Shown piece after piece: positions 1 through 7,576 of a DNA stretch of 64,000 bases. The DNA is from Chloroflexota bacterium. Its GTDB lineage: Bacteria > Chloroflexota > UBA6077 > FW602-bin22 > JAMCYS01. The DNA lies in contig JAMCYS010000023.1 of assembly GCA_023473795.1 (NCBI GenBank), positions 1 through 64,000 of the forward strand, given 5' to 3'. A model generated the notes under the pieces. That model searched no databases. It had not been told where the DNA came from and saw only the letters and a program-made list of their open reading frames with translations. Made by a program: the position numbers and the translations under genes. Positions within the stretch are counted from its first letter, which is position 1. The number at the start of each line of letters is the position of its first letter.

Positions 1-90
1 GCGGTCGGCTTCGCGGTGTGGGAACGCACTCCGCGACCCTTCCTTCGCGGCGCCGTGCCGGCGGCGAGCGTTGACGACAAGAGGTGGAAT

Positions 91-366
91 ATGGCCAGAG
101 CAAGGGCCCACGTCAGGGTCTATGGCGACGTGCAAGGCGTCTTCTTCCGCAGCACCGCCCGCGGGGTCGCCGACGTGTATGATGTTACGGGTTGGATCCG
201 TAATGTCCCCGACGGCAGCGTCGAGGCCGTCTTCGAGGGTGAAGAGGCGGCCGTCAAGGAAATGGTGGCCTGGTGCCACGAGGGGCCGGTGCGGGCTGAT
301 GTGGACCGGGTGGACGTGGAGTGGCTGTCCGCCACGGGCGAGTTCTCGCGCTTCTCGATTGCCTAA
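91..366 (+). CDS. acyP: acylphosphatase
   Basis: Small acylphosphatase of 91 residues, which hydrolyses the carboxyl-phosphate bond of acyl phosphates. The N-terminal half carries the family signature VYGDVQGVFFRS, in which the Arg binds phosphate, and the later segment GWIRNVPDGSVEAVFEG contains the conserved catalytic Asn position (N-x-x-DG). The length matches the family. The ATG at 91 is preferred over an upstream in-frame start at 16 because it is preceded by AAGAGGTGG and because the protein begins exactly at the family N-terminus. A short hairpin follows the stop codon. The gene lies upstream of two membrane proteins of unknown function with which it has no obvious link. Confidence 0.93.
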   Translation: MARARAHVRVYGDVQGVFFRSTARGVADVYDVTGWIRNVPDGSVEAVFEGEEAAVKEMVAWCHEGPVRADVDRVDVEWLSATGEFSRFSIA

Positions 367-386
367 GGCAGTTCTCGAAAGCTGCC
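367..386 (+). terminator. weak hairpin after acylphosphatase
   Basis: GGCAG and CTGCC, separated by ten bases, form a short stem immediately after the acylphosphatase stop. A modestly T-rich stretch follows. It may act as a weak terminator; the stem is only five pairs plus a possible G-T pair. Confidence 0.3.
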
Positions 387-430
387 CAAATTGCTTGGTT
401 TTGGCCCTGTTCACCGCCTACTTCTTGAGT

Positions 431-436
431 TACAAT
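431..436 (+). promoter_or_regulatory. candidate -10 box
   Basis: TACAAT lies 39 bases before the next start codon. The hexamer 17 bases upstream (TGTTCA, 408-413) matches TTGACA at only three positions, so only the -10 element is convincing. Confidence 0.3.
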
Positions 437-474
437 GGCGCTGCACTTGGCTGACGTAGCCGCGGGGTCAGAGG

Positions 475-1116
475 ATGCGGAATAGGATTGTTAGTGGGCT
501 ACTAGGTCTGGGCGTTGGCCTGGGCGGACTGCTGGGCCTTTTCCTCTCCGACAGGATGACTTCCCCGCCAAATGATCCTCTGATCGACGAGTACGTTCGG
601 ATTGTCGGTGCCCTGTACGCGCGCGGCGAGAGTCTGAGCCAGGCGCAGGCCCGTCTCGGACGGCTGGGCTACGGCGAGCCGGCTCGCCTGGTTGAGAACG
701 TTGCGGCACATGGCGGCCAGCCCGGGGAAACGCCCAAGGGCGATTTGGCGACCATACTGGTGGCGCTCGCGCCACCCAGCAGTAGCCCTGCCGAGAGCAC
801 GCCCCGCGTGGTCGCCAGCGGCCGGGGTGCCGGACCGACCACTACGGTCATTGCCGGGGCCGCCGCCGCGCCCCGCCCTACCCCCGAGTTCCCTCGCCCA
901 GGACGATTGGCCGCCGGTCGAACCGAGGCTACCCTGCGCACTAAGGCCACAACCGACTCGCCGGCCTTGCGTATCGTGCGCCAGGATACTGCATTCGTCG
1001 TACTCGCCCTGGAACACGGACAGCCGGTGGAAGGGGCAGAGGACCGCTGGTACAAGGTGAGCGTGGGCGACACGGTAGGCTACATCTACCTCGTTCTCGT
1101 GGAGAACCCGTTATGA
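475..1116 (+). CDS. membrane-anchored protein with C-terminal SH3-like domain, unknown function
   Basis: A 213-residue protein of unknown function. Residues 5-24 form a Gly/Leu-rich membrane anchor. Residues 38-78 form a small helical segment that clearly resembles residues 47-88 of the next protein. A Pro/Ala/Thr-rich linker (about 90-140) follows. The C-terminal 70 residues resemble a bacterial SH3 domain (pattern TLRTKATTDSPALRIV...RWYKVSVGDTVGYIY). Such a layout suggests an extracytoplasmic protein tethered to the membrane, perhaps contacting cell wall or another envelope protein; this is inference. Its stop codon overlaps the next start (ATGA), so the two are very likely co-translated. 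Confidence 0.75.
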   Translation: MRNRIVSGLLGLGVGLGGLLGLFLSDRMTSPPNDPLIDEYVRIVGALYARGESLSQAQARLGRLGYGEPARLVENVAAHGGQPGETPKGDLATILVALAPPSSSPAESTPRVVASGRGAGPTTTVIAGAAAAPRPTPEFPRPGRLAAGRTEATLRTKATTDSPALRIVRQDTAFVVLALEHGQPVEGAEDRWYKVSVGDTVGYIYLVLVENPL

Positions 1117-2183
1117 CCACCTGGCTGTGGCCCGTGCGGAATTGGCGCACTTACGCCTATGCTGTCGTCGTTCTGGCTCTAGGCATCGCCTGCGGCTACG
1201 CCGCGGTCATCGCCAGCAGGCCAGCGCCACGAGAACGGGCGCTGATCTGGGACGACTACATCGTCGCCACGGCCAGCCTCTACCAGCGCGATGGCGACCT
1301 GAGCGGGGCCACCGAGCGATTGCGCAAGATCGGTATCGAGGACCCAGGGACGGCCGTTTCGGCCTTAGCCGCCGTCTACGTTGCCGACCCCGTACTGGGC
1401 GACGGAGTGTCCGCTCTCCGCGACCTCGCCGTCGCCTTGACCGGCCGCAACGTGCCTCAGTTGGCGGCCCCGACGCCAACGCCGGCGCGCGCGGCTTCGC
1501 CGGTCGCGAGCCTCGCGGCGGCCGCGCGCAGCCCTCTATCCTGGGCGGCGCTCTGTCTGCTGGCAGCTGTCTGGCTGGCTACGGCCGGACGCTCGCCCCA
1601 GCGCGCTCGTGCTCGCCGGCCGAACTACGCCACCGTACCAAGGCTGCCGGCAGACGACACCTTCGAGTCCGAGGACCAGACTCTCGTGGAGTCGGCGGCT
1701 GCTCCGACGGCTGCGCCTAGCAAGCCGGCGACGGCACCAGTCACGGCCACCCTTACGTACCGTGGCACTGGCGAGCCCTATGAGGAAATGGTGCCCATCA
1801 ATGACCCGCGGAGCGGCAAACTGATCGGCGGCTGCGGGCTGGCAACAGGGCCGAGCGCCCCAGGGGTGGCGGCCGGACACCTCGGCATCCTGATCTGGTT
1901 GCACGAAAGCGGCAGCGCTGAGCCGCCCCAGACCCTCGGACTAGTGGCGATGCCGGTCGCGAGCGCGAGCGAAGTTGCCCTCAAGGAGTGGGTAGCCTAC
2001 GCGCGCCTGCCTGAATTAGTAGTCGCGCGGCCTGGGGTGATGAAATCGTTCGAGACGCGACGCCTGCGTGCCATCGTCTACATTCTAGACGTAGCCACGG
2101 TCGCCCTCGGGCGCGGTAACGAGGCCGTGATCAGCCGCCTGCGAGTGCACGTGGAAGTCACCTTCAAGAAGCGCCCCCTCTAG
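1113..2183 (+). CDS. membrane protein of unknown function, paralogous N-terminal ectodomain
   Basis: A 356-residue protein with an N-terminal membrane segment (about 13-33) and a second hydrophobic segment (about 137-155). Residues 47-88 between them share the pattern DYxxxxxxLYxRxxxLSxAxxRLxxxG with the upstream protein. The C-terminal part, after a Pro/Ala-rich linker, is a mixed domain of about 150 residues that I do not recognise; the segment VPINDPRSGKLIGG is its most distinctive part. The two-segment topology would place the shared domain outside the cell and the C-terminal domain in the cytoplasm. It starts inside the stop codon of its partner and ends ten bases from the convergent dtd gene. 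Confidence 0.72.
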   Translation: MTTWLWPVRNWRTYAYAVVVLALGIACGYAAVIASRPAPRERALIWDDYIVATASLYQRDGDLSGATERLRKIGIEDPGTAVSALAAVYVADPVLGDGVSALRDLAVALTGRNVPQLAAPTPTPARAASPVASLAAAARSPLSWAALCLLAAVWLATAGRSPQRARARRPNYATVPRLPADDTFESEDQTLVESAAAPTAAPSKPATAPVTATLTYRGTGEPYEEMVPINDPRSGKLIGGCGLATGPSAPGVAAGHLGILIWLHESGSAEPPQTLGLVAMPVASASEVALKEWVAYARLPELVVARPGVMKSFETRRLRAIVYILDVATVALGRGNEAVISRLRVHVEVTFKKRPL

Positions 2184-2193
2184 CAAGCTGGCT

Positions 2194-2631
2194 TCAGGCC
2201 TCCAGTAGTATTGTCACCGGACCGTCGTTCACCAATTGCACAAGCATGTGGGCTCCGAAACGCCCAGTCGCCACACGCAGTCCCAGAGACCGCAGCTGCT
2301 CCGCGTAGGCATCCACCAGGGGTGCGGCGATCTCAGGCGGGGCGGCCTCGACGAAGCTCGGACGGCGACCGTGGCTGGCGTCGGCGTAGAGAGTGAACTG
2401 GGAAATCACCAGCATCTCCGCCGACATAGAAAGAGCCGACAAGTTGAACTTGCCGGCTTCGTCGCTGAAGATTCTCAGGTTCGCGGTCTTGTCCGCCAGG
2501 ACTCGCGCCTTTTCCACGCTATCAGATGGGCCGACGCCCACGAAGACGACTAGCCCCTGATCGATGGCACCTACTAGCTCGTCGCCAACCAGCACGCTAG
2601 CCTTGGCTACTCGCTGCAGTACGGCCCGCAC
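2194..2631 (-). CDS. dtd: D-aminoacyl-tRNA deacylase
   Basis: DTD removes D-amino acids (and Gly from tRNA-Ala) from mischarged tRNAs. The 145 residues match the family length. The N-terminus MRAVLQRV, the central SQFTLYADASHGRRPSF signature and the C-terminal NDGPVT motif (the Gly-cisPro-type motif of the active site) are all present. It lies three bases downstream of the FmdB-type zinc-ribbon gene and is probably transcribed with it from the promoter at 3101-3129. Confidence 0.95.
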   Translation of the reverse strand: MRAVLQRVAKASVLVGDELVGAIDQGLVVFVGVGPSDSVEKARVLADKTANLRIFSDEAGKFNLSALSMSAEMLVISQFTLYADASHGRRPSFVEAAPPEIAAPLVDAYAEQLRSLGLRVATGRFGAHMLVQLVNDGPVTILLEA

Positions 2632-2634
2632 GGC

Positions 2635-2961
2635 TCAGCTCTTGGCGCCGGCCGTCTCGACCTTCGTGCTGCTGGTCGACTCACTGGAGGCCTTACCATT
2701 GTCGGGCGAGCTCTTACTCTCAGTCTTGCCGTTGCCCTCGCTCTTGGCCTTGCCGTTGTCGCCATTGTCGCCAATCGGCTGCGGCCGACGCGAATCGGTA
2801 ACGTAGAAACCCGACCCCTTGAAGATAATGCCAACGGGGAAAAGCACCCGCCGCACCTCACCGGCACAGCCCGGACATTCTTTCACCGGCTCGTCGTGCA
2901 CGCTCTGCCGGCGCTCGAAATGCGTTCCGCACTGTCGGCACTCGTACTCGTAGAGAGGCAT
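2635..2961 (-). CDS. FmdB-family zinc ribbon protein
   Basis: A 108-residue small regulatory-type zinc ribbon protein. The N-terminus MPLYEYECRQCGTHFE followed by CPGC gives the two CxxC pairs of the FmdB/CxxC_CxxC_SSSS family, and the segment VGIIFKGSGFYVTD is the usual end of the conserved region. The last 35 residues are a low-complexity Ser/Lys/Gly/Asn tail, typical of the family in GC-rich bacteria. The ATG at 2961 is chosen over an upstream start at 3129 because GGAGGTG precedes it and the conserved domain begins there. The cellular role of the family is unknown; it was first noted near formamidase genes. Confidence 0.9.
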   Translation of the reverse strand: MPLYEYECRQCGTHFERRQSVHDEPVKECPGCAGEVRRVLFPVGIIFKGSGFYVTDSRRPQPIGDNGDNGKAKSEGNGKTESKSSPDNGKASSESTSSTKVETAGAKS

Positions 2962-3411
2962 AGCCGACCAACACCTCCGCAACACTAGTTCTTGGACTCC
3001 CGGGCGCTTATCCCGGGCACACAAACAGCCCCCTCGGCAAGGGCGGCCCCTTACCCAGAGGGCCAACTGCTCAGCTACCGTAGGCGGCTTGCGCCCCGTA
3101 ATAATACACCAGTGCCCCGGGCGATGCAAGCCGAACCCGGTCGCTCCTCGTCGTCAGGGGCCATAGGTTGTGGTAGTGTTTGGCCTGGAGGACGCCCGGC
3201 CCCATTTGTGCCACCAAGCCGTTACGTGCCAACGCAGTGGACTCTGGCCAGCAGGCGAGCGCCAAGGCGGACCATCAAGCGGAAACTGGGACTGGCCCGC
3301 CGCGGTATTATCTGGTAGTGAGACGGCACCCCGGCGGGCCACGACCGGTAACCCGCCTTATCATTCTCTTCGGATCGTCTAACTCGCCATCCGGTCTCTC
3401 GGCGGAGGGGG
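2962..3411 (-). other. 450-bp intergenic region
   Basis: No credible gene is seen on either strand. It holds the fmdB-dtd promoter (3101-3129). The rest (3130-3411), downstream of the GNAT, contains no RNA gene or strong hairpin that I can support. Confidence 0.5.
3101..3129 (-). promoter_or_regulatory. sigma70-type promoter for fmdB-dtd
   Basis: On the minus strand TTGCAT (3124-3129) and TATTAT (3101-3106) are separated by exactly 17 bases. The predicted transcript starts near 3094 and has a leader of about 130 bases before the zinc-ribbon ATG. Confidence 0.55.
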
Positions 3412-3828
3412 CTAGCAGATTGGCTCCTTCAGCGTGAGGACCAGGTACTCCTCGTCAAGGTACCGGCTACCGAGCTTGAGCGCACACCGTTCGAGACCGT
3501 AGGCTGCGAATCCGAACGACTCGTACAGTCGACGCGCGGCCAGGTTCTCGGTGACCACCGTCAAGCGGACCTGTTCTACCTCGGGCCACTCGCGGGCGCG
3601 AGCGATTGTCTCGGCCAACAGCACGCGCGCAATGCCACGCCCGCGCTCCTCAGCGGCCACGTACATGCCCCAAATGCGGGCCTTGTGCTGTACCTTCCGT
3701 CCCTGATCGTGGACGCAGGCGACCATGCCTACTATCCGACCGTCGACAAATGCTCCCAGCACGAAGCTTCTGCCGGTCAGCCGACCGTCGCGCAGTCGCT
3801 GCGCGTACTCGTCGACCGACATCGCCAA
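3412..3828 (-). CDS. GNAT-family N-acetyltransferase (true start probably upstream)
   Basis: GNAT acetyltransferase, acetyl-CoA dependent, substrate unknown. The acetyl-CoA loop is VAAEERGRGIARVLL, and the segment VTENLAARRLYESFGF is the typical C-terminal beta-bulge region. From the TTG at 3828 the protein has 138 residues, but the frame stays open upstream and the extra translation (LRALLDHPEAFGQAVDEA) is clearly the normal GNAT first helix and strand. The in-frame stop is at 3946-3948, and no ATG, GTG or TTG lies between it and the homologous N-terminus. A CTG at 3942 or an ATC at 3939 or 3936, just after an AGGAG sequence, may be the real start, giving 174-176 residues. Confidence 0.88.
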   Translation of the reverse strand: MAMSVDEYAQRLRDGRLTGRSFVLGAFVDGRIVGMVACVHDQGRKVQHKARIWGMYVAAEERGRGIARVLLAETIARAREWPEVEQVRLTVVTENLAARRLYESFGFAAYGLERCALKLGSRYLDEEYLVLTLKEPIC

Positions 3829-4001
3829 CGCCTCGTCGACTGCCTGGCCAAAGGCTTCGGGGTGGTCGAGCAGTGCCCGAAGCCGGACTTGCCTGAAGGC
3901 CGGCGCGTCTCCCTCGTCAAGCGCGCGTAAGTTGATGATCAGCTCCTAGTTCACCGGGGCCTACCGTTGCCACCAGTGCGCACTACCAGTCGGCATCGCT
4001 C

Positions 4002-4162
4002 AGAGCGTGTGTGAGAACGGTTTGTGATCGTTTCTGGACTCAAGTCCGGCAGTCGTGGCGCGGGCTAAAGCCTTCCTGGCATGCGGCCACCTGGCCATTT
4101 GCGGCGCGCCCCTACCGCCGCCTGGCAAGGCGCCGAATGCAATCACATCTCACACACGCTCT
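4002..4162. mobile_element. candidate MITE-like element with 15-bp terminal inverted repeats
   Basis: AGAGCGTGTGTGAGA at 4002-4016 is repeated in perfect inverted orientation at 4148-4162, enclosing about 130 bases with no gene. Perfect inverted repeats this long at the edges of a short non-coding segment are typical of a miniature inverted-repeat element. The right repeat overlaps the stop codon of the permease gene. No target duplication is evident, and only one copy is present in the window, so a large stem or regulatory hairpin is an alternative. Confidence 0.42.
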
Positions 4163-5049
4163 TAGTCAGTTGCGCTTGGATCGAGCGCATCGCGCAGGCC
4201 GTCCCCCATGAGGGTGAACGCCAGCATCGTCAGGCCGATCATCACCGCCGGGAACAGCGCCAGATACCAATAGAAGCGGATGTAGGCGATGCTCTCTCCC
4301 ACCATCTGGCCCCAACTGGGATCAGGCGGGTTCACGCCAAGGCCAAGGAAGCTCAGCCCCGCCTCGGTGAAGATGACCCGCGGAATGCCCAAGGTGAGAG
4401 AGACGGTGAGTGGCGTCAGACAGTTCGGCAAGAGATGGCTCGTGACGATGCGCCGGCCGTCCGCGCCCAGGCAGACGGCGGCCATGATGAAGTCCTTTTC
4501 CCGCAAGGAGAGGATCTGGCCCCGGGTGAGGCGGGCCACCTCGATCCAGCCGGTCACGGCGATGGCGATGAGGATGTTGCTCAAGCCGCTGCCCAGCAGC
4601 GTCATGATGAGGATGGCAAAGAGGAGTCGGGGGAAGGCCGCGGCTACGTCGACCACGCGCATCATGAAATAGTCGACCTTGCCTCCGTACAAGCCCGAGA
4701 TGGCCCCGAAGGGCACGCCGATGGCAAAGGCCAGCAACTGAGCGAAGACGCCGACGGTAATGGACACTCGGGCGCCATAGATAATGCGACTCAGGAAGTC
4801 GCGGCCCATCCCGTCCGTACCCATCGGGAAGGCGGGGTTGGGGAACTGCCAGGCCGCGGAGTAGTTGGCCTTCGCGTAGTGGTAGGGCGCTATCTGCGGC
4901 GCGAAGATGGCCATGCCCACTAGGCCGATAACGCCCACAAGGCCGGCCATCGCCAGCTTGTTGCGGGCGAACCGCCTTGCCGCGTCGCGCCAGAGGCTGC
5001 TGGGCGCTCTCTCGATCCTTGTCCCACCTGCGATAGCCCCCGCCGCCAT
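4162..5049 (-). CDS. ABC transporter permease, DppC/OppC family
   Basis: Inner-membrane permease of a peptide/nickel-type ABC importer, 295 residues. An N-terminal cytoplasmic segment leads into the first membrane span (about 33-52), followed by a periplasmic loop with the family motif GTDGMGRDFLSRIIYGARVS, then five further spans. The EAA loop for contact with an ATPase is visible around AAVCLGADGRRIVTSHLLPN. It starts two bases after the stop of the DppB-type gene and is the last gene of the transport operon. No ATPase gene (DppD/DppF type) occurs anywhere in this window. The substrate cannot be told from sequence; peptides are most usual. Its stop codon overlaps an inverted repeat. Confidence 0.93.
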   Translation of the reverse strand: MAAGAIAGGTRIERAPSSLWRDAARRFARNKLAMAGLVGVIGLVGMAIFAPQIAPYHYAKANYSAAWQFPNPAFPMGTDGMGRDFLSRIIYGARVSITVGVFAQLLAFAIGVPFGAISGLYGGKVDYFMMRVVDVAAAFPRLLFAILIMTLLGSGLSNILIAIAVTGWIEVARLTRGQILSLREKDFIMAAVCLGADGRRIVTSHLLPNCLTPLTVSLTLGIPRVIFTEAGLSFLGLGVNPPDPSWGQMVGESIAYIRFYWYLALFPAVMIGLTMLAFTLMGDGLRDALDPSATD

Positions 5050-5050
5050 C

Positions 5051-5983
5051 CTACGTCTTCTCCCGTCCCAGCGTGATCCGCGGGTCGACCACGGAGTAGA
5101 GGATGTCCGTGATCAAGAAGGCGAAGGCAATGAGCGCCGCCCAGAGTAATGTGCAGGCCATGATCATCGGGTAGTCGCGGCCAAATATGCTAGTGGTGAA
5201 GTACTTGCCCAGGCCAGGCACGCGGAAGATGGTTTCGACGAAAAACGATCCCGTGACCAGGTCGGCCACCAGCGGCCCGGCGATGGTCAGCATGGGGATA
5301 AGCGCGTTCTTGAGCACGTGCCCCAACAACACCGCGGGTTCGCCGAGGCCTTTGGCCCGGGCGGTGCGCACGAAGTCGGCGTTGATCACTTCCACGACGC
5401 TGGCGCGCGTGAAGCGGGCGATGATCGCCGAGGGGGCAGCCGCGTAGGCCAGCGTCGGCATGATCCACTGCCGCGGTTCGTCCCAGCCGCCGGTCGGCAG
5501 CCATCCCAGGACGTTGCTGAAGACCAGGATGAGGCCGATGGCGATGACGAAGTGCGGGGTTATGAAGCCGAAGAGCGAGAAGACGGTCGCCAGGTAGTCG
5601 ATCCAGGTGTTCTGTTTGACGCCGGCGATGATGCCCAGCGGCAGGCCGACGATGATGGCGAGAGCGATAGTCATCATGCCCAGGTGGGCGGTCACAAGCC
5701 AGGTTCGGCCAATGAGCTCGGTCACCGTCTCCCCCGGGCTCTGGAAAGGTATGCCGAAGTCGAGGCGCAGCGCCGCGCCCATATAGCTCAGGTACTGCTC
5801 GTGGAGCGGCTTGTCCAGGTTGTACTTCCTGGCGATGGCAGCCCTGGTCTCCTCGGACAGCGGCATCTGACCCTCATCGAACGGCCCGCCGGGGATGGAG
5901 TGCATTAGGAGAAACGTGACAATAGAGACGACCAATAGCACACCGGCTAGGCCGACGAGCCGTATCAGAACGTAGCGCAGCAT
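5051..5983 (-). CDS. ABC transporter permease, DppB/OppB family
   Basis: Partner permease of 310 residues. The N-terminus MLRYVLIRLVGLAGVLLVVS is the characteristic first membrane span, followed by the periplasmic segment containing IPGGPFD and the long cytoplasmic loop beginning with YNLDKPLHEQYLSY. The EAA-type segment is RTARAKGLGEPAVLLGHVLKNALIP. Six membrane spans are expected. It lies 34 bases after the aminotransferase gene and directly before the DppC-type gene. The heterodimer of the two permeases should form the channel that receives substrate from the lipoprotein encoded at 7577-9370. Confidence 0.93.
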   Translation of the reverse strand: MLRYVLIRLVGLAGVLLVVSIVTFLLMHSIPGGPFDEGQMPLSEETRAAIARKYNLDKPLHEQYLSYMGAALRLDFGIPFQSPGETVTELIGRTWLVTAHLGMMTIALAIIVGLPLGIIAGVKQNTWIDYLATVFSLFGFITPHFVIAIGLILVFSNVLGWLPTGGWDEPRQWIMPTLAYAAAPSAIIARFTRASVVEVINADFVRTARAKGLGEPAVLLGHVLKNALIPMLTIAGPLVADLVTGSFFVETIFRVPGLGKYFTTSIFGRDYPMIMACTLLWAALIAFAFLITDILYSVVDPRITLGREKT

Positions 5984-6017
5984 AGCCTAGACCCGTGGCC
6001 TTTTGGTGGGAATAGGA

Positions 6018-7190
6018 TCATCTCCCCACCATTTGTCGCATTGCCGCCAGCAACAGATCCAGTTCCTCCTCGGTGTTGAAGTAGGCGGTGGAGACGCGCA
6101 GAATGGCCTTGTCGGGGAAGGTGCGCGAGCGTATCTTGCTCGTGTGCCAGAGAAAATCGGCCATCTCCTGCGAGGTCCTGCCGGCCACGGTGAAGCTCAC
6201 AAGCGCCGACGACAGGTCCCAACTTCGCGGCGTCAAGAGCGTCAGATTAGGAACCTCTGGCAGGCGGACCTTCAAATAGGTTGAGAGGTTCGCCAGGCGC
6301 TGCTCCAGCCAGTCCCAGCCCAGGCCCGCCAGGTAGTCTACGGCGGCCGGCAGGGCCGCGTAGGCGCCGTAGCCTCGGGTGCCATACTCATAGCGATGGG
6401 CCGAGGGCATCAGTCGTATGTCGTCGAGGTCAACCGGCCGCACGAAGGACCCGGCACCGACGTGCGTCGGCCGCACCGCGTCCAGGCGGTCGCGCCGCAG
6501 GTACAGGAAGCCGGTCCCCTTCGGTCCGTGCAGCCACTTGTGGCCATTGCTGGCGTAGAAGTCGCAGCCCAGGGCCTTCACGTCGACAGGGAATTGGCCC
6601 ACGGCCTGGGCGCCGTCAAGGAAGATGAGAAGGCCGTGCTCCGCCGCCAGGGCGCAAAGATCCTTCGCCGGCACTCGGATGCCAGTCTGGCAGCTGACGT
6701 GGCTGCTGGCGATCAGACGCGTGCGCGATGTAATGAGGGCGCGGACGTTGCGCAGGGTGGCCTCGGGGTCCGGCTCGACGGCAAACATCTTCACCTTGGG
6801 ACCGCCCCGGGCCTGCAAGTAGAACCAGGGGTGGTTCATCGCCGGGTGCTCTTGATCGGAGATGATGACCTCATCCCCTTCCCGCCACTGGATGCCCCAG
6901 GCCACTAGGTCCACGCCGTCGGTGGCGTTGCGCGTGAAGGCAATCTCGTCGGCCTCGGCGCCGACGAGCGCGGCCACGCGCCCCCGCCCCGCCTCCATCC
7001 GCTCCTGCATCTCGTGGTAGCGCACTTCGCCCTCGGTCTCGAAGAGCGCTACTTCTTCCCAAAGCCGGCGCAGCACGGGCGCCGCCGCGATGCCGGCGGT
7101 GCCCGTGTTGAGGTAGACGACCCTCTCCAAGACGGGGAGAGCTCTCCTCAGGACGGCGATGTCCGGCGCGGCCTGTCTCTGCTCGTTCAC
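6018..7190 (-). CDS. class V aminotransferase (PLP-dependent, isopenicillin-N-epimerase/cysteine-desulfurase-like)
   Basis: A 390-residue fold-type I PLP enzyme. The Schiff-base lysine lies in CDFYASNGHKWLHGPKGTGF; the segment FLDGAQAVGQFPVDV supplies the Asp that contacts the pyridine nitrogen, and FTRNATDGVDLV the phosphate-cup region. The protein lacks the mobile Cys loop expected of a true cysteine desulfurase, so amino-acid epimerase, lyase or aminotransferase chemistry is more likely; the substrate is unknown. GTG at 7190 is chosen because GAGGTG lies six bases upstream; the frame extends 16 codons further without homology. Its position between the solute-binding lipoprotein and the permeases suggests it acts on the imported compound. 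Confidence 0.87.
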   Translation of the reverse strand: MNEQRQAAPDIAVLRRALPVLERVVYLNTGTAGIAAAPVLRRLWEEVALFETEGEVRYHEMQERMEAGRGRVAALVGAEADEIAFTRNATDGVDLVAWGIQWREGDEVIISDQEHPAMNHPWFYLQARGGPKVKMFAVEPDPEATLRNVRALITSRTRLIASSHVSCQTGIRVPAKDLCALAAEHGLLIFLDGAQAVGQFPVDVKALGCDFYASNGHKWLHGPKGTGFLYLRRDRLDAVRPTHVGAGSFVRPVDLDDIRLMPSAHRYEYGTRGYGAYAALPAAVDYLAGLGWDWLEQRLANLSTYLKVRLPEVPNLTLLTPRSWDLSSALVSFTVAGRTSQEMADFLWHTSKIRSRTFPDKAILRVSTAYFNTEEELDLLLAAMRQMVGR

Positions 7191-7576
7191 TCGTTCACCT
7201 CGAGACAACGAAGTTCCTCTTGCCCCTGCAGGGGCCACCAGGGTTCGCTCAGGCCAGCGTCGTGCCTAGGGCCACAACCAGAAGCATCTCGTAGGTTGGA
7301 GACGGACACACGAGATGCTTCGCTAACGCTCGTAGGTTGTGGTTTGATCGATTCTGGCCCCTGAGGCCGCAGACAATGCACTACCTTGACAAGCGATGAC
7401 ACACGTTACGATCTGCTCTTCGGCCCTAAGTCGAAAGATTCACAGCCTCTCAGCATGACAGGACTGGCCGTTTTCATCCTTACAGGTAGCCGAACACTAC
7501 CAGCAACTGCTCGGTGTGAAAGGCACTGTTCATCCGCCAAAGGCGCCGCGGTCGACCTTCTGCGCGGGGGCGCGGC
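7191..7576 (-). other. 386-bp intergenic spacer inside the transporter operon
   Basis: No gene is seen. It contains a perfect 11-bp inverted repeat (7282-7320) and, after it, the sequence GGTTTGATCGATTCTGG, which resembles a stretch next to the inverted repeat at 4002. A TTGACA on the plus strand at 7384 has no matching gene downstream. Confidence 0.4.
7282..7320 (-). terminator. 11-bp perfect hairpin between lipoprotein and aminotransferase genes
   Basis: AAGCATCTCGT (7282-7292) and ACGAGATGCTT (7310-7320) are perfectly complementary with a 17-base loop. No T-run follows on the minus strand, so it may be an attenuating or mRNA-stabilising hairpin that sets the ratio of binding protein to permeases, and not a strict terminator. 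Confidence 0.45.

Noticed and set aside
4081-4923. Plus-strand open frame of 280 residues over the DppC-type gene
   Set aside because: Antisense shadow of a clear permease gene with no homology or ribosome-binding site.
7216-7236. Palindrome CCCCTGCAGGGG
   Set aside because: Short perfect palindromes of this kind are expected by chance in GC-rich DNA and no gene start or known operator lies at a suitable distance.
7384-7415. Plus-strand TTGACA with a possible TACGAT
   Set aside because: The spacer is only 15 bases and no plus-strand gene follows.
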